A DNA stretch of 28,594 nucleotides from contig CAZZHV010000014.1 in NCBI GenBank assembly GCA_964654135.1, positions 1 to 28,594 of the forward strand. Reading direction: 5' to 3'. This DNA is from CAMLQK01 sp964654135. Its GTDB lineage: Bacteria; Patescibacteriota; Saccharimonadia; Saccharimonadales; UBA4665. Shown here one piece after another: positions 13,247-21,614 of the stretch (position 1 is its first letter; every line of letters starts with the position of its first letter). Under the pieces are notes generated by a model. It searched no databases and was not told the DNA's origin. It saw only the letters and a program-made list of their open reading frames with translations. The translations under genes and the position numbers were made by a program.

Positions 13247-13852
13247 TCAGCTGCACTTCTGACCGGTGTTGGAGACTTCCTTGCCGCCGGTGATGTTGGC
13301 GTAGGTGTAGTCACCGCCGTCGATCTGCAGCCGGTAGGTGTGGCCGGGGATGAGCATGCTCGCGGCACCGTCGGCGGTCGGCTGGCTGACGCTGCCGTAC
13401 GTACCTTCGGTGATCGTGTACGTGCCCTTGGAGGTCACGAGGATCGGGTAGCCGTCGGGGCCGTCGCGGTTGATGTGGCAGGCCTGCACCGTGATGGTGT
13501 TGACACTGTCGTCGTTGTCGCTTCGTGCGCCGAGGACGAGCCCGTAGATGCCGACCATCACCACGCACAGCCAGTTGGCTGCCCAGCCCAGGCTTGCGCC
13601 GAGACCAGAGGGTGTGTGGTACGCGATGACGAGGCCGATGATGGCTCCGGCGATAGAGGCGACAGCCCAGAGGTTCCAGTTCTGCATGAACGAGAACAGC
13701 ACCAGGATCACGATGGACGTTGTGCCGACCACGAAGCTGAGGTGCTCCTGGATGAACTCGCGGCGTGCACGGCGTCGCTGTTGCTTGCGCTGCTCGCGGC
13801 TCCAGTCGTCGACCGGGGGTTCTTTGCTGAATGAACGTGAAGGTACAGCCAC
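13247..13852 (-). CDS. membrane protein with small exoplasmic domain, paralogue of 14102-14755 (201 aa)
   Basis: The GTG at 13852 reads MAVPSRSF and has AGGAA upstream; the same arrangement precedes the paralogue. A basic cytoplasmic start with PVDDWSREQRKQQRR is followed by three membrane segments (about 38-57, 60-77 and 85-107), then a beta-rich exoplasmic domain with Cys in QACHINRDG and a second Cys at the end (GQKCS), a likely disulfide. The domain has TYTITEGTY and PGHTYRLQIDGG. The neighbour has the same order, PISDWEQRQRG, three spans and two Cys. Function is not known. Leader and 3' hairpin are also shared between the two, which points to duplication of the whole unit. Confidence 0.8.
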   Translation of the reverse strand: MAVPSRSFSKEPPVDDWSREQRKQQRRRARREFIQEHLSFVVGTTSIVILVLFSFMQNWNLWAVASIAGAIIGLVIAYHTPSGLGASLGWAANWLCVVMVGIYGLVLGARSDNDDSVNTITVQACHINRDGPDGYPILVTSKGTYTITEGTYGSVSQPTADGAASMLIPGHTYRLQIDGGDYTYANITGGKEVSNTGQKCS

Positions 13853-13859
13853 AACAGTT

Positions 13860-13883
13860 CCTGCTTTCTTGAGAGAGTGCCGG
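13860..13883 (-). promoter_or_regulatory. conserved leader block
   Basis: Twenty-four bases, beginning CCGGCACTC and ending AAAGCAGG, are identical to the block before the paralogue (14762-14785), whereas the coding regions have diverged strongly. It includes the Shine-Dalgarno region and may bind a regulator or fold. Confidence 0.65.
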
Positions 13884-13898
13884 ATGCGGGACTATAAA

Positions 13899-13927
13899 AT
13901 TATAACATAAAACATATAATAATTCAA
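13899..13927 (-). promoter_or_regulatory. promoter of the 13247-13852 gene
   Basis: TTGAAT (13927-13922) and TATAAT (13904-13899), 17 bases apart on the minus strand. Confidence 0.8.
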
Positions 13928-13942
13928 ATTTAGTGAGAGCAT

Positions 13943-13966
13943 AAAAATAACCGCTTATAGGCGGTT
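13943..13966 (-). terminator. intrinsic terminator
   Basis: AACCGC-ctataa-GCGGTT followed by ATTTTTAT on the minus strand ends the 14102-14755 transcript. Confidence 0.85.
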
Positions 13967-13983
13967 GTATATCGAGTGGGATT

Positions 13984-14039
13984 GGGTGCGCAGTAGTGTG
14001 AAGTGATGACGAATCATCAATGTTCGCACTACTGCGCCC
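13984..14039 (-). other. 3' hairpin element, family 3
   Basis: GCGCAGTAGTG pairs perfectly with CACTACTGCGC, topped by TGATGA/TCATCA as in 13045-13099. The sequence between stop codon and hairpin also resembles that of the paralogous unit. Confidence 0.75.
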
Positions 14040-14101
14040 CTTGCCCTATTTTATTGTGTCTGTACTTGTTTGCGATGTTCAGCCTGTCAGGCTTGGCAGT
14101 G

Positions 14102-14755
14102 TCAGCGGTTGCTGCACGTTTCGTTGGTCGGAACCTCGTGCGCGGCAGTGATGCCGTCGAGTGCGTTGTGGCCTTCGAAGTTGTCGATGGTCATGCTGTA
14201 CGCGTGGTCCGTGTGAAACGTGTCTGCCGCGGCCTTGCCGGTGGTGATGAAGACCTTGTGCGTCTTGCCTGTCTTCGGGTCGGTCACGGTGTACGTGCCG
14301 TCGTTGATGACGTAGTCACCGTTCGGACCCCGGAAGATCTGGTAGACGTTGCCGTCATCGTCCCTTTCGGTGTCGAGGCCGCAGAACAACGCCGTCTTGT
14401 GGGTGACTTCGTGGCCACTGGTGTCGATCTGGTAGAAGCCGTAGAACAGCATCATTACCAGGCAGAGTCCGCTCAGGATCCCCGCGGCGCCGGCCAGGCC
14501 GTCAACGTCGGTCAGTTCGAGCGCACACAGGATGCATACGATGGCGAGAACCCCGATCGGGATCAGCCACCAGTTCCAGTTTTGCCAGAACACGAAGATG
14601 CTCAGGGCGGCGATCAGGCACACGCTGAGGATGGCCGGGCCGAGGTCGAAGACGACGAAAGCCTGAGCATCCATGCGCTTCAGTCCACGCTGCCGCTGCT
14701 CCCAATCACTGATCGGAGGCTTCTTGCCGGGGCCATCGGTTCGAGGTACAGTCAC
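14102..14755 (-). CDS. membrane protein with small exoplasmic domain, paralogue of 13247-13852 (217 aa)
   Basis: The GTG at 14755 reads MTVPRTDG, with AGGGA upstream. The protein has a short cytoplasmic part with PISDWEQRQRG and three membrane segments (about 32-58, 61-81 and 88-110). The exoplasmic beta domain has Cys in ALFCGLDTERDDDGN, then YVINDGTYTVTD and a terminal Cys (NETCSNR). This mirrors 13247-13852 in topology and Cys placement but the amino acid identity is low, so the duplication is old. Its -35 box overlaps the stop codon of the response regulator gene. Function unknown; the two could form a hetero-oligomer. Confidence 0.8.
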   Translation of the reverse strand: MTVPRTDGPGKKPPISDWEQRQRGLKRMDAQAFVVFDLGPAILSVCLIAALSIFVFWQNWNWWLIPIGVLAIVCILCALELTDVDGLAGAAGILSGLCLVMMLFYGFYQIDTSGHEVTHKTALFCGLDTERDDDGNVYQIFRGPNGDYVINDGTYTVTDPKTGKTHKVFITTGKAAADTFHTDHAYSMTIDNFEGHNALDGITAAHEVPTNETCSNR

Positions 14756-14761
14756 AATTTC

Positions 14762-14785
14762 CCTGCTTTCTTGAGAGAGTGCCGG
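14762..14785 (-). promoter_or_regulatory. conserved leader block
   Basis: Identical over 24 bases to the block at 13860-13883 and at the same distance from the start codon to within two bases. Confidence 0.65.
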
Positions 14786-14798
14786 GGAGGACTGTAAT

Positions 14799-14827
14799 AT
14801 TATATCACAAAATTGTGTTTTCTACAA
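14799..14827 (-). promoter_or_regulatory. promoter of the 14102-14755 gene
   Basis: TTGTAG (14827-14822) and TATAAT (14804-14799) are 17 bases apart on the minus strand. The -35 box includes the TAG stop of the response regulator. An inverted repeat CACAA-tt-TTGTG lies in the spacer and may be an operator. Confidence 0.7.
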
Positions 14828-15229
14828 AGAAAGCGTGTCGAGGAAGCCAACAAGCTCATGAGGGGTGATTTCGGCTTTTACAATGTAGCCATCAGCCTGA
14901 TTCTCGATGTCGGCACGGATATCTTCACGTTGCTCTAGGTTGGTTGTAATGATTACTTTGGCGTGTAATTTGGGAGTTTCATCTTTATTGCGCAAACGAC
15001 GCAGTACTTCAATGCCCGTGATGGTCGGAATCATGAGGTCGAGTAAAATAATATCGTAGTCATCTGTTTGTGCTAAGCCCAGGCCTTTTTGTCCGTCAAC
15101 CTCGACTGTTACATCGTAACCTGCCTTAGTGAGTGCGCGAACGTATAGCTCACTAATAAAGTGTTCATCTTCGATACAGAGAATTTTTTTGCCAATTGGA
15201 TGGTCTGAGGTTACTGTGTGTGGGTCCAT
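14822..15229 (-). CDS. single-domain response regulator
   Basis: A CheY-like receiver domain with no output domain, 135 residues. The acidic pocket is CIEDE (about 18-22), the phosphoacceptor Asp lies in IILLDLMIP (about 60-68), the Thr is in VIITTNLEQ and the Lys in GYIVKAEIT. It should be phosphorylated by the kinase encoded three bases upstream. Being single-domain, it works by protein-protein contact or as a phosphorelay partner. The ATG at 15229 has GGAGA inside the last codons of the kinase gene. Confidence 0.92.
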   Translation of the reverse strand: MDPHTVTSDHPIGKKILCIEDEHFISELYVRALTKAGYDVTVEVDGQKGLGLAQTDDYDIILLDLMIPTITGIEVLRRLRNKDETPKLHAKVIITTNLEQREDIRADIENQADGYIVKAEITPHELVGFLDTLSL

Positions 15230-15232
15230 AAA

Positions 15233-16783
15233 TTATCTCCGATACATTGAGTGGTTTTTGATCCAGCCGTGTGCGCTACGAACAATGTCTGTATTTCCAT
15301 TATCGCTGGTTTTGTCGCTGCCAGCAACAGTTGTAAATGGCATAACGGTAAAGCCAAACGTAGTACCTTCGCCTTCGTGCGATCGTAGCCAAATGTTGCC
15401 ACCGTGCGCATTGACGATTGTTTTGGCAAGATAGAGCCCAAGTCCAGTGCCGCCAATCTGGGCACGGTTACGGTGATTGCGGTAGAATTTGTCGAATATA
15501 TACGGCACCGCGGATTCGGGAATGCCAACACCGAAATCTTTGACAGTTGTTTCGATATTGCCCTCGTTTGTTTTGTAGGTATGAATTTGAATACGATCGC
15601 TGCCGCCGCTGTACTTAATAGCATTATCAACGAGATTGTTAAGCACCTCGGTAATGCTAACTCGGTCAACGCCAACCTCAGGAATTTCTGGATCAATAGT
15701 TAGCTCTAAGCTAATGCCGCGTACTTCGGCACGTGGTCTCATGGTATCAACGGCGCTTTGTAGAATATCTGGCCATGATTCTTTGTGGAGCTGAAGCTCA
15801 AGCTGATTATTCTCAATACGAGAGACATTAAGAATAGTGTTTACGAATGTCGAGAGCTGGCTGGCCGCGACGCTCATTTTTTTCATAAAGCCATCGAGTT
15901 CGGGGTCAACTTTGCCACCTAACTCCTCTTGGAATGCTTCGATATAACCGCGCAATAGTGTTAATGGCGTACGCAATTCGTGCACTGCTATTGCCACGAA
16001 GCTCATGGCTTGGTCATCTTGAGCGTACTGATCAGTGTGGTCGAACAAAATCAGCATAGTCTCAAAATTCTGTGGATTGTCACGGTTATAATATGCTGCA
16101 AGATCGAATTGAGGGTCACTTGAAGGATCTTCTGCCTGTCGATTAAGGCGGACACGCTCCCATGTCTGACTCGCTACGGCTTTGTTTGTTTTGGCATCTG
16201 CTAACCAGGCGTCAAAAGTATGCTCTGTGGTGAATGCCAGGTCAACTTTAGAGTAAAAGTTTTGCCCCACAAGGTCAGCCTGCTCTGCTTTGAGGTACTG
16301 CGCGGTTGCTTGATTGGCAAACACAATAGTATTCTCGCTGTCCAATACTATAAGCGGTAGCGGCATGCTTGTTGCAACAAAATCGTGCGCCAAATTGCCT
16401 TCGTCTTTTTCGGCAGTCTTGGCGACCGTGTCGGCGACGCTCGCTAGCTGATATATATGCGATACAAGGCTTACTACGAGGTCTTTACCTAGATGAGCTT
16501 GCTTGAGGTCGGGTGCAGGCACGCTGGTAGTTTCTGGCGCGAGATGTAGGACAGCTTGCCAGATAAGTTTTGTCGGTTGAGTTATGTATCGTGTGCTAAT
16601 CCAAGGAATAATGGTTATTGATAGCACCGGTACGATGATCAGACTCGCAAAGAACCAGTAACCGGTTAGCTTAAAGAACTCGTCAACAAGCCACCAGTCT
16701 AATATAAAGAACAGGTTATTGAGCAACAGAATAAACAGAATTTGGTTGCGGATTTGGGAAGTAAATTTCTGGAAGTTGTTCAT
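15233..16783 (-). CDS. membrane sensor histidine kinase
   Basis: A 516-residue kinase with two N-terminal membrane spans (about 13-32 and 39-61), then a PAS-like region (about 135-250, with PLIVLDSENTIVFANQATAQYL). The H box is AIAVHELRTPLTLLRGY (about 269-285). The catalytic domain has the N box VLNNLVDNAIKYSGG, the G1 box DFGVGIPE, the F box FDKFYR and the G2 box GGTGLGLYLAK. There is almost no extracytoplasmic domain, so it may sense the membrane or cytoplasm. The start codon follows the stop of the DUF3048 gene directly. Confidence 0.95.
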   Translation of the reverse strand: MNNFQKFTSQIRNQILFILLLNNLFFILDWWLVDEFFKLTGYWFFASLIIVPVLSITIIPWISTRYITQPTKLIWQAVLHLAPETTSVPAPDLKQAHLGKDLVVSLVSHIYQLASVADTVAKTAEKDEGNLAHDFVATSMPLPLIVLDSENTIVFANQATAQYLKAEQADLVGQNFYSKVDLAFTTEHTFDAWLADAKTNKAVASQTWERVRLNRQAEDPSSDPQFDLAAYYNRDNPQNFETMLILFDHTDQYAQDDQAMSFVAIAVHELRTPLTLLRGYIEAFQEELGGKVDPELDGFMKKMSVAASQLSTFVNTILNVSRIENNQLELQLHKESWPDILQSAVDTMRPRAEVRGISLELTIDPEIPEVGVDRVSITEVLNNLVDNAIKYSGGSDRIQIHTYKTNEGNIETTVKDFGVGIPESAVPYIFDKFYRNHRNRAQIGGTGLGLYLAKTIVNAHGGNIWLRSHEGEGTTFGFTVMPFTTVAGSDKTSDNGNTDIVRSAHGWIKNHSMYRR

Positions 16784-17983
16784 CTATTTGTAATTTACAG
16801 CACTGTCTGAGCCAAGTGCCGTAAGCCAGGTTTGCCCAGGGTTGAGCGGCAATGCAGCGCCGTTTGGATCAGTAAAGGTAAAGTTGCTGTTGCGGTCTGC
16901 CTTGTGCCAGATACCCTGGCTGACGTTACCGTCCTGGAAAATATATACTTTGCCGGAGCCGATAGTACCATACGTTGAATAAATGCCGTTGTTACCTTTT
17001 GGCATTACGAGGCCTACAACTACTTTTGGTGATAGCTGGGTCTGCGCGCCTGACTCGTTGACGACCATGTGCGGTTTACCACCTTCGGAGCGCTTGTAGC
17101 CGTTGGTTGTACCATCGTAGTCGAAGTGTGCATTATAGAGCGCACCCGAAATACTAAAATCAATGCTGGTGGCATTAGGGGCGCTACTTTTGGCTTCTTT
17201 TTTGCGTGCAAAACCAGCGTAGTTGGCTTTGCCATAGCCCTTATTTGCCTCAATTTGACGCAGCGCAGGAATGCCAGTGTACATGTTGTGCGGAGCTACA
17301 CGACTCGAAATACGATGGTAGGCGCTTGGGTTGTGGAACTGGTCGAGGTCTTTACCTCCCCAGTCTTTGAGGTTTTGCAGCGCTTCACCGCTACCGCCAA
17401 CATGCGCGACAGCCGCATCAAAGCCCATGAGCCACTGAATGTAATATGGGCGAACACTGCGAACCGGTCCAACATAGGTAGGCTCTTGATCTTGGAACAA
17501 GGTGAGGAAGCGTGTAATGCCACCCTCAGCAACAGCCTCAAAAACAACTCCGGCCTGGTCGACACCGGATTGTGGCCGTGCATCTGGACTATTTTCGATC
17601 ATTACGGCTGTAACAGGACGATCATTAATGGTAGCGTCACTAATTGGCAAGCCAGTTAGTGTTGAGGTCGGTTGTACGACACTTGGCGCGGCTACTTTTT
17701 TAGAAGTACTTTTCTTAGTTACGGGTTTTTCGGCTGGTTTATGAAACAGTGCATAGGTGCCTATTCCAGCGCCCAATACCAAGACAATCGCGGCAATAGT
17801 AATGATCCACTGTTTTTTTGTCTGAGGCATACGTGGCGGCCACCACTTACGCTTACCATGGTTAGATTGATGGTTGTTGGTTTGTGAGCCCCCTTGACCG
17901 ACAGATTGTTGCCACTGGTGGATGGGAGAGTTCTGGTGTTCTGTCGTATTTGTTTTGGGAGACGTTGAAATATCGTCATTCAT
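16784..17983 (-). CDS. DUF3048 (YerB-like) membrane-anchored protein
   Basis: A 399-residue protein with a hydrophilic Gln/Asn-rich N-terminus, one membrane segment (about 57-80: WIITIAAIVLVLGAGIGTYALF), a Lys/Pro linker, then the DUF3048 domain. Its signature DARPQSGVDQAGVVFEAVAEGG (split here over about 132-153), RFLTLFQDQ, GPVRSVRPYY and VGGSGEAL are all visible. The domain should lie outside the membrane. It is the first gene of the operon with the kinase and response regulator. The ATG is 7 bases after a TACAAT box, suggesting a leaderless mRNA. Confidence 0.9.
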   Translation of the reverse strand: MNDDISTSPKTNTTEHQNSPIHQWQQSVGQGGSQTNNHQSNHGKRKWWPPRMPQTKKQWIITIAAIVLVLGAGIGTYALFHKPAEKPVTKKSTSKKVAAPSVVQPTSTLTGLPISDATINDRPVTAVMIENSPDARPQSGVDQAGVVFEAVAEGGITRFLTLFQDQEPTYVGPVRSVRPYYIQWLMGFDAAVAHVGGSGEALQNLKDWGGKDLDQFHNPSAYHRISSRVAPHNMYTGIPALRQIEANKGYGKANYAGFARKKEAKSSAPNATSIDFSISGALYNAHFDYDGTTNGYKRSEGGKPHMVVNESGAQTQLSPKVVVGLVMPKGNNGIYSTYGTIGSGKVYIFQDGNVSQGIWHKADRNSNFTFTDPNGAALPLNPGQTWLTALGSDSAVNYK

Positions 17984-17990
17984 GAACTCT

Positions 17991-18020
17991 ATTGTAACAA
18001 CGCTTATACTTAAAATTCAA
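17991..18020 (-). promoter_or_regulatory. promoter of the DUF3048-kinase-regulator operon
   Basis: TTGAAT (18020-18015) and TACAAT (17996-17991) are 18 bases apart on the minus strand; only 7 bases separate the -10 box from the ATG. Confidence 0.7.
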
Positions 18021-18023
18021 AAG

Positions 18024-18055
18024 TAAAAATAAACCACCCCCGTTAGGAGTGGTTT
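18024..18055 (-). terminator. intrinsic terminator
   Basis: AAACCAC/GTGGTTT stem followed by ATTTTTAC on the minus strand ends the 18168-18725 transcript. Confidence 0.85.
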
Positions 18056-18074
18056 AGAAAGTTTCGATATGGTG

Positions 18075-18135
18075 CCTGGCTCTACTCTTCTTTGTAAGAA
18101 GATCCCGATGAGCGGGATGTGGTAGCAGAGCCAGG
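18075..18135 (-). other. 3' branched hairpin element of the 18168-18725 gene
   Basis: On the minus strand CCTGGCTCTGCTAC pairs with GTAGAGCCAGG (one looped-out base region). Two inner hairpins, ATCCCG-ctca-TCGGGAT and CTTCTT-acaa-AGAAG, make a branched fold. It sits 32 bases after the stop codon, before a separate terminator. Confidence 0.7.
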
Positions 18136-18167
18136 ACTTATCCGAAGGTTTCGACTTGCTCAGTCCA

Positions 18168-18725
18168 CTAGTAGCGGAAGATGTCGCCGATGATCAGGCA
18201 CTTGGCCAGGTCTGCGACTCGCTGTGCTTCCTCCCAGATGCCGGCGTTGGTCGTGGCCTTGGTGAGCCAGAGTTCCACTTCACTGCCCTTGGTGCTGGCA
18301 CCCCTGGGCCCGTTCTTGAGCGCGAGAGCACGGTCGGCCCTGAGCGTTCGCCTTGCGGGCAAGAACAGCTTGTAGTGGAGCATCCTGCTCGGACGGACTG
18401 CCAGTGAGGCCGTCGCGGTGTAGCGCGGCTTCAGCAGCTCGATGAGCGGCTTGAGATTCGGAAGTGCGTTGCCGATGAGCGTAATACTCAGTACGACTCG
18501 TCGGTGGGGATTCGGGCCGGCCTGCGTGGTGACGCTGGTGGTGTCGGCGTTGAAACCCTGCTCGACGAACACGGTCGCGGCGATCTGGTGCAGTCGGTTG
18601 ATCTGCGCGAGGCTGAAGCTGCCCTCGATGTAGATGTCCATGCTCTTGCCACTGGCAAGTACAAGGAGCACCTTGGGCACCGTGGTCAGATCCAGACCAG
18701 TGTCGGTCTTCTCCATGAGAGTCAC
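18168..18725 (-). CDS. GC-rich protein of unknown function (185 aa)
   Basis: A single GC-rich gene placed between two backbone genes, gltX and the DUF3048 operon. I do not recognise it. The GTG at 18725 has AAGGGG 11 bases upstream; an in-frame ATG at 18716 is also possible. The protein is basic and soluble-looking, with KVLLVLASGKSMDIYIEGS near the start, an Arg-rich middle (LRADRALALKNGPRGAS) and a C-terminal AKCLIIGDIFRY. No signal or membrane span. It has its own promoter, leader hairpins, 3' element and terminator. Confidence 0.78.
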   Translation of the reverse strand: MTLMEKTDTGLDLTTVPKVLLVLASGKSMDIYIEGSFSLAQINRLHQIAATVFVEQGFNADTTSVTTQAGPNPHRRVVLSITLIGNALPNLKPLIELLKPRYTATASLAVRPSRMLHYKLFLPARRTLRADRALALKNGPRGASTKGSEVELWLTKATTNAGIWEEAQRVADLAKCLIIGDIFRY

Positions 18726-18752
18726 GAGGTTTATTTCCCCTTCGGTTTGGGA

Positions 18753-18781
18753 TGGCCGGTGGCCAGTATCTCGGTTGAGAT
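18753..18781 (-). promoter_or_regulatory. leader hairpins of the 18168-18725 gene
   Basis: ATCTC-aacc-GAGAT (18781-18768) and TGGCC-acc-GGCCA (18765-18753) follow the predicted transcription start in tandem, before the Shine-Dalgarno. Confidence 0.5.
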
Positions 18782-18787
18782 TCGTAT

Positions 18788-18816
18788 ATCTTATAACGTT
18801 ATTGCATCATGTGCAA
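18788..18816 (-). promoter_or_regulatory. promoter of the 18168-18725 gene
   Basis: TTGCAC (18816-18811) and TAAGAT (18793-18788) are 17 bases apart on the minus strand, starting 2 bases after the gltX stop codon. Confidence 0.7.
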
Positions 18817-18818
18817 AA

Positions 18819-20246
18819 CTAGAGTGCGGAAAGTGTTTGGTCGATGCGGCGCAACGCAATTTCTTTGCCAAGTACGTGGAGCGTATCAGCCAAGCCTGGA
18901 CTGAATGGCGCCTGTGTACTTGCTATACGAATTAAGCTAAAGAGAATACCTGGCTTTTGGCCGGTAGTTTCGAGGAGTTTGTTAAGTCGCTCGGTAAGAT
19001 CTTCGACGCTAAAGTCGCTGGCAGCGATGGTTTCCCTGGCCTGTTCGAGAAGGTTTTTGAGGTCAGTATGTTCAAATTTCTTGAGTTGTTTGTTGCCACC
19101 AATGAGCTCCATGTTAACCGGTAAGTCTTCAAAGAAGAATGTGGTGAGCTCAGGAATTTCTCCCAAGAACTTGAGGCGTTCTTGAATAAGTCCAAGGACA
19201 GCTTTTTTGTAGTCGTCAGATTGGTCGGTGGCAGTTTCTGGCCAGTAACCTTGTGAGCGACTGTAGAGTTCGTCAACAGATAATTCGCGGATGTAATGAC
19301 CGTTCATCCAATTAAGGCGTTGCTCGTCAAAACGCGCCCCACTACGCTGGACGCGATCGAGGCTAAACTTCTGAATAAGTTCATCTTGTGTAAAGATTTC
19401 TTGCTCAGTTCCGTCATTCCAACCCATAGTTGCAATGAAACTTACAAGTGTCTCTGGTAGGAAGCCGTCACGAATATAATCGAGCACATCTTTGGCGCCA
19501 TCACGCTTAGACAACTTTTTCTTGCCATCTGGACCCATAATGTGTGGCACGGTAGCAATTAGCGGTCGTTCAATTTCTAATGCTTCATAGAGATTGAGGT
19601 AGTTCGGTTGGCTGGCAATAAATTCTTGGCCACGAATAATACAGCCAATTTCCATTTCGGCGTCATCAACAATGTGCGCAAAGTTATACGTAGGATAGCC
19701 GTCTGACTTGATGAGGATAATATCGTCAATCACTTCGGGGCCAGTGCTGAGATCGCCCATGACTTCGTCGTGCCATTGGTAGGCTTTGGGCTCGGACTTG
19801 AAACGCAGTGGTGTTGAGCCGTCCCATACTGGAGGATTCTCAGGACGATGATTGCGGTACAGAAATGCTCGCTTCTCTTTTTGAGCTTGCTCTCGAAATG
19901 CCTGTACTTCATCTGCGCTATACGGGTCGGCGTATGCGCGCCCGGCGTCGATAAGTTTTTGAGCCCACTTCTTATAACGTTCTAGACGCTCACTTTGAAC
20001 GTACGGGCCGTACGGGCCGCCAATATCTGGACCTTCGTCATATGCGAGGTTAAGCGCGCGTAAGCTCTTGATGAGGTGTTCGCGCGCACCTTCGACTTCG
20101 CGCTTTTTGTCGGTATCCTCAAAACGAAGTACAAACTGGCCGCCGGATTGGCGTGCAATAAGCCATGCAAAAAGAGCGGTACGGATGCCGCCGACGTGTA
20201 AATAGCCAGTTGGACTTGGCGCAAATCGAGTACGGATAGGTTTCAT
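18819..20246 (-). CDS. gltX: glutamyl-tRNA synthetase
   Basis: Class I aminoacyl-tRNA synthetase that charges tRNA-Glu. At 475 residues it has the usual bacterial length. The HIGH-type motif is APSPTGYLHVGGIRTALF (9-26), followed by FVLRFEDTD (38-46), and the KMSKS-type loop is KKLSKRDG (about 242-249). The C-terminal anticodon-binding region is complete. The ATG at 20246 has a TATAAT box 8 bases upstream, so the mRNA is probably leaderless. A partner tRNA-Glu(CTC) lies at the left end of the window. Confidence 0.97.
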   Translation of the reverse strand: MKPIRTRFAPSPTGYLHVGGIRTALFAWLIARQSGGQFVLRFEDTDKKREVEGAREHLIKSLRALNLAYDEGPDIGGPYGPYVQSERLERYKKWAQKLIDAGRAYADPYSADEVQAFREQAQKEKRAFLYRNHRPENPPVWDGSTPLRFKSEPKAYQWHDEVMGDLSTGPEVIDDIILIKSDGYPTYNFAHIVDDAEMEIGCIIRGQEFIASQPNYLNLYEALEIERPLIATVPHIMGPDGKKKLSKRDGAKDVLDYIRDGFLPETLVSFIATMGWNDGTEQEIFTQDELIQKFSLDRVQRSGARFDEQRLNWMNGHYIRELSVDELYSRSQGYWPETATDQSDDYKKAVLGLIQERLKFLGEIPELTTFFFEDLPVNMELIGGNKQLKKFEHTDLKNLLEQARETIAASDFSVEDLTERLNKLLETTGQKPGILFSLIRIASTQAPFSPGLADTLHVLGKEIALRRIDQTLSAL

Positions 20247-20254
20247 AAGAAGTA

Positions 20255-20260
20255 ATTATA
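20255..20260 (-). promoter_or_regulatory. -10 box of gltX
   Basis: TATAAT on the minus strand, 8 bases before the gltX ATG. No clear -35 hexamer is visible. Confidence 0.6.
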
Positions 20261-20280
20261 AGAGAAATGAAGTGTTTTGG

Positions 20281-21480
20281 CTACATGCTTGTAGCGATAG
20301 ACAAAATCTGGTCGCTGTTGATGCTGCCGCCAGTTTTGAGGCTGTACAGGACCCCGCCATTTACCCATGCTGCGTTGTTGCCGTAGACATATACGGTGCG
20401 GCCACTCTGTTCGAGTGTCTGGTGCTGCTCACCTGACATGGAGACGACATTATCGAATAATGTTTGGCTATCCCAGTCGGATTGCTGTTGTTGCAGTGTG
20501 TAAGAGCTGTCGCCCGAACGATAAGTAGTGGCTACGACGCCTCGCTGAGCTTTGATGCCGCCTGCCATGCTGTAGCCAGTTGGCGCGTATCCAGGAAGTT
20601 GAGCGGTAAAGCCTGCGCGAACAGATGCGACACGCATTTCGATAGAAGACATGTTCATATAGCCGATAAAACCACCCAGAATAAGGAAGGCTGCAATGCC
20701 AGCGGTAAAGCCAGCTAATTTTTGACCACGGCTACGCTTAACCTTGCTGGCTGGTTGTTCGTGACTTTTGGCATTGGCGATAGCTGCTTCGAATAAATCT
20801 TGCGAACGTGGTTGGTGGTGTGTGCTGTGCTGAGGCTGCGTGTTGTGTGCAGTATTGTGCGCTGGTTGCGTTGTGTGTGCTGCCTTTTGTGGAGGAGTCG
20901 CATGAACTGGTGTTTGCACGCGAGCTGGACTTATGGCACGAGCTTGCACAGGGTGGTTTTGCTGTATGGTGGTAAAGCGCTGAATCCGCTGGCTCTGTGC
21001 AGCTACGCGTGCACGAGCAAGACGCCGATTATCGACATTGTGTGCAGCTAATTTGTGCGTTGGCGTAAGGTCGGAAACTGTTTTAGCTGCAATTTCGGCT
21101 TTGCCTTGTGCTTTTACCCCTTTAGAGGCGACCGGCTTTTGTACGACAGCACGCATTAAAGTCTTAGACTTTTCGGGCTTGTGACCACTTGCGGGTTGTG
21201 CTGGAACACGCTTAACGACCTGTCGCTTAGCGTGCTTGATAGGTTCCATAGACTGCATAACATGCGTTTTTGGCATAGTTTGTTGCGTTGGTGCTATCTG
21301 ATCGCTGTACGCAGATGGCTTAGCGGATGCTGTAGATGGCTTTTTGACAAAGCCATCGATAACACGACCATGGTGTGTGCTGTGCTGGCGTTGTAGCGCA
21401 GACTTGACCCCATCACCAAGGAAGGAGCCGCTGCGTGCGTCGTAACGCTTGCCATTAATTTCGATAATATTGTTGCCCAC
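20281..21480 (-). CDS. single-pass membrane protein of unknown function (399 aa)
   Basis: The N-terminal 240 residues are hydrophilic and rich in His, Gln, Lys, Ala and Pro (for example THHQPRSQD), a probably disordered cytoplasmic region. A membrane segment follows at 255-275 (LAGFTAGIAAFLILGGFIGYM). The C-terminal 120 residues form a compact extracytoplasmic domain with LPGYAPTGYSM, then SSYTLQQQQSDWDSQTLFDN and VYVYGNNAAWVNGGVLYSL, resembling DUF4367-type domains that recur in anti-sigma-like proteins; that match is tentative. The start is GTG with a weak AGGG upstream. It lies 34 bases ahead of gltX, same strand. Confidence 0.82.
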   Translation of the reverse strand: MGNNIIEINGKRYDARSGSFLGDGVKSALQRQHSTHHGRVIDGFVKKPSTASAKPSAYSDQIAPTQQTMPKTHVMQSMEPIKHAKRQVVKRVPAQPASGHKPEKSKTLMRAVVQKPVASKGVKAQGKAEIAAKTVSDLTPTHKLAAHNVDNRRLARARVAAQSQRIQRFTTIQQNHPVQARAISPARVQTPVHATPPQKAAHTTQPAHNTAHNTQPQHSTHHQPRSQDLFEAAIANAKSHEQPASKVKRSRGQKLAGFTAGIAAFLILGGFIGYMNMSSIEMRVASVRAGFTAQLPGYAPTGYSMAGGIKAQRGVVATTYRSGDSSYTLQQQQSDWDSQTLFDNVVSMSGEQHQTLEQSGRTVYVYGNNAAWVNGGVLYSLKTGGSINSDQILSIATSM

Positions 21481-21597
21481 GTGTTGTTACCCTTTTGTGT
21501 CTTTTACGCGTACGTTATAGCTATAGTACCGCCCCCTGGCCTTGCATGCAATACAAAAAATGTATTCAATAGGGCTGGTCAAATAATGCAAGAGTTA

Positions 21598-21603
21598 TAT
21601 AAT
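21598..21603 (+). promoter_or_regulatory. -10 box of the PEGA-domain gene
   Basis: TATAAT on the plus strand, 11 bases before the ATG at 21615. No good -35 box is visible. Confidence 0.55.
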
Positions 21604-21614
21604 AGTATTGACCT

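Noticed and set aside
1017..14039. 3' hairpins interpreted as integron attC sites
   Set aside because: They are palindromic and lie behind single genes, but no RYYYAAC/GTTRRRY core pairs are visible, the units are not in one array, and no integron integrase is present.
14003..14797. Long plus-strand reading frame opposite the 14102-14755 gene
   Set aside because: Antisense frames are common in GC-rich genes. It runs through the hairpin and promoter regions, has a low-complexity Val/Asp/Arg composition and no ribosome binding site.
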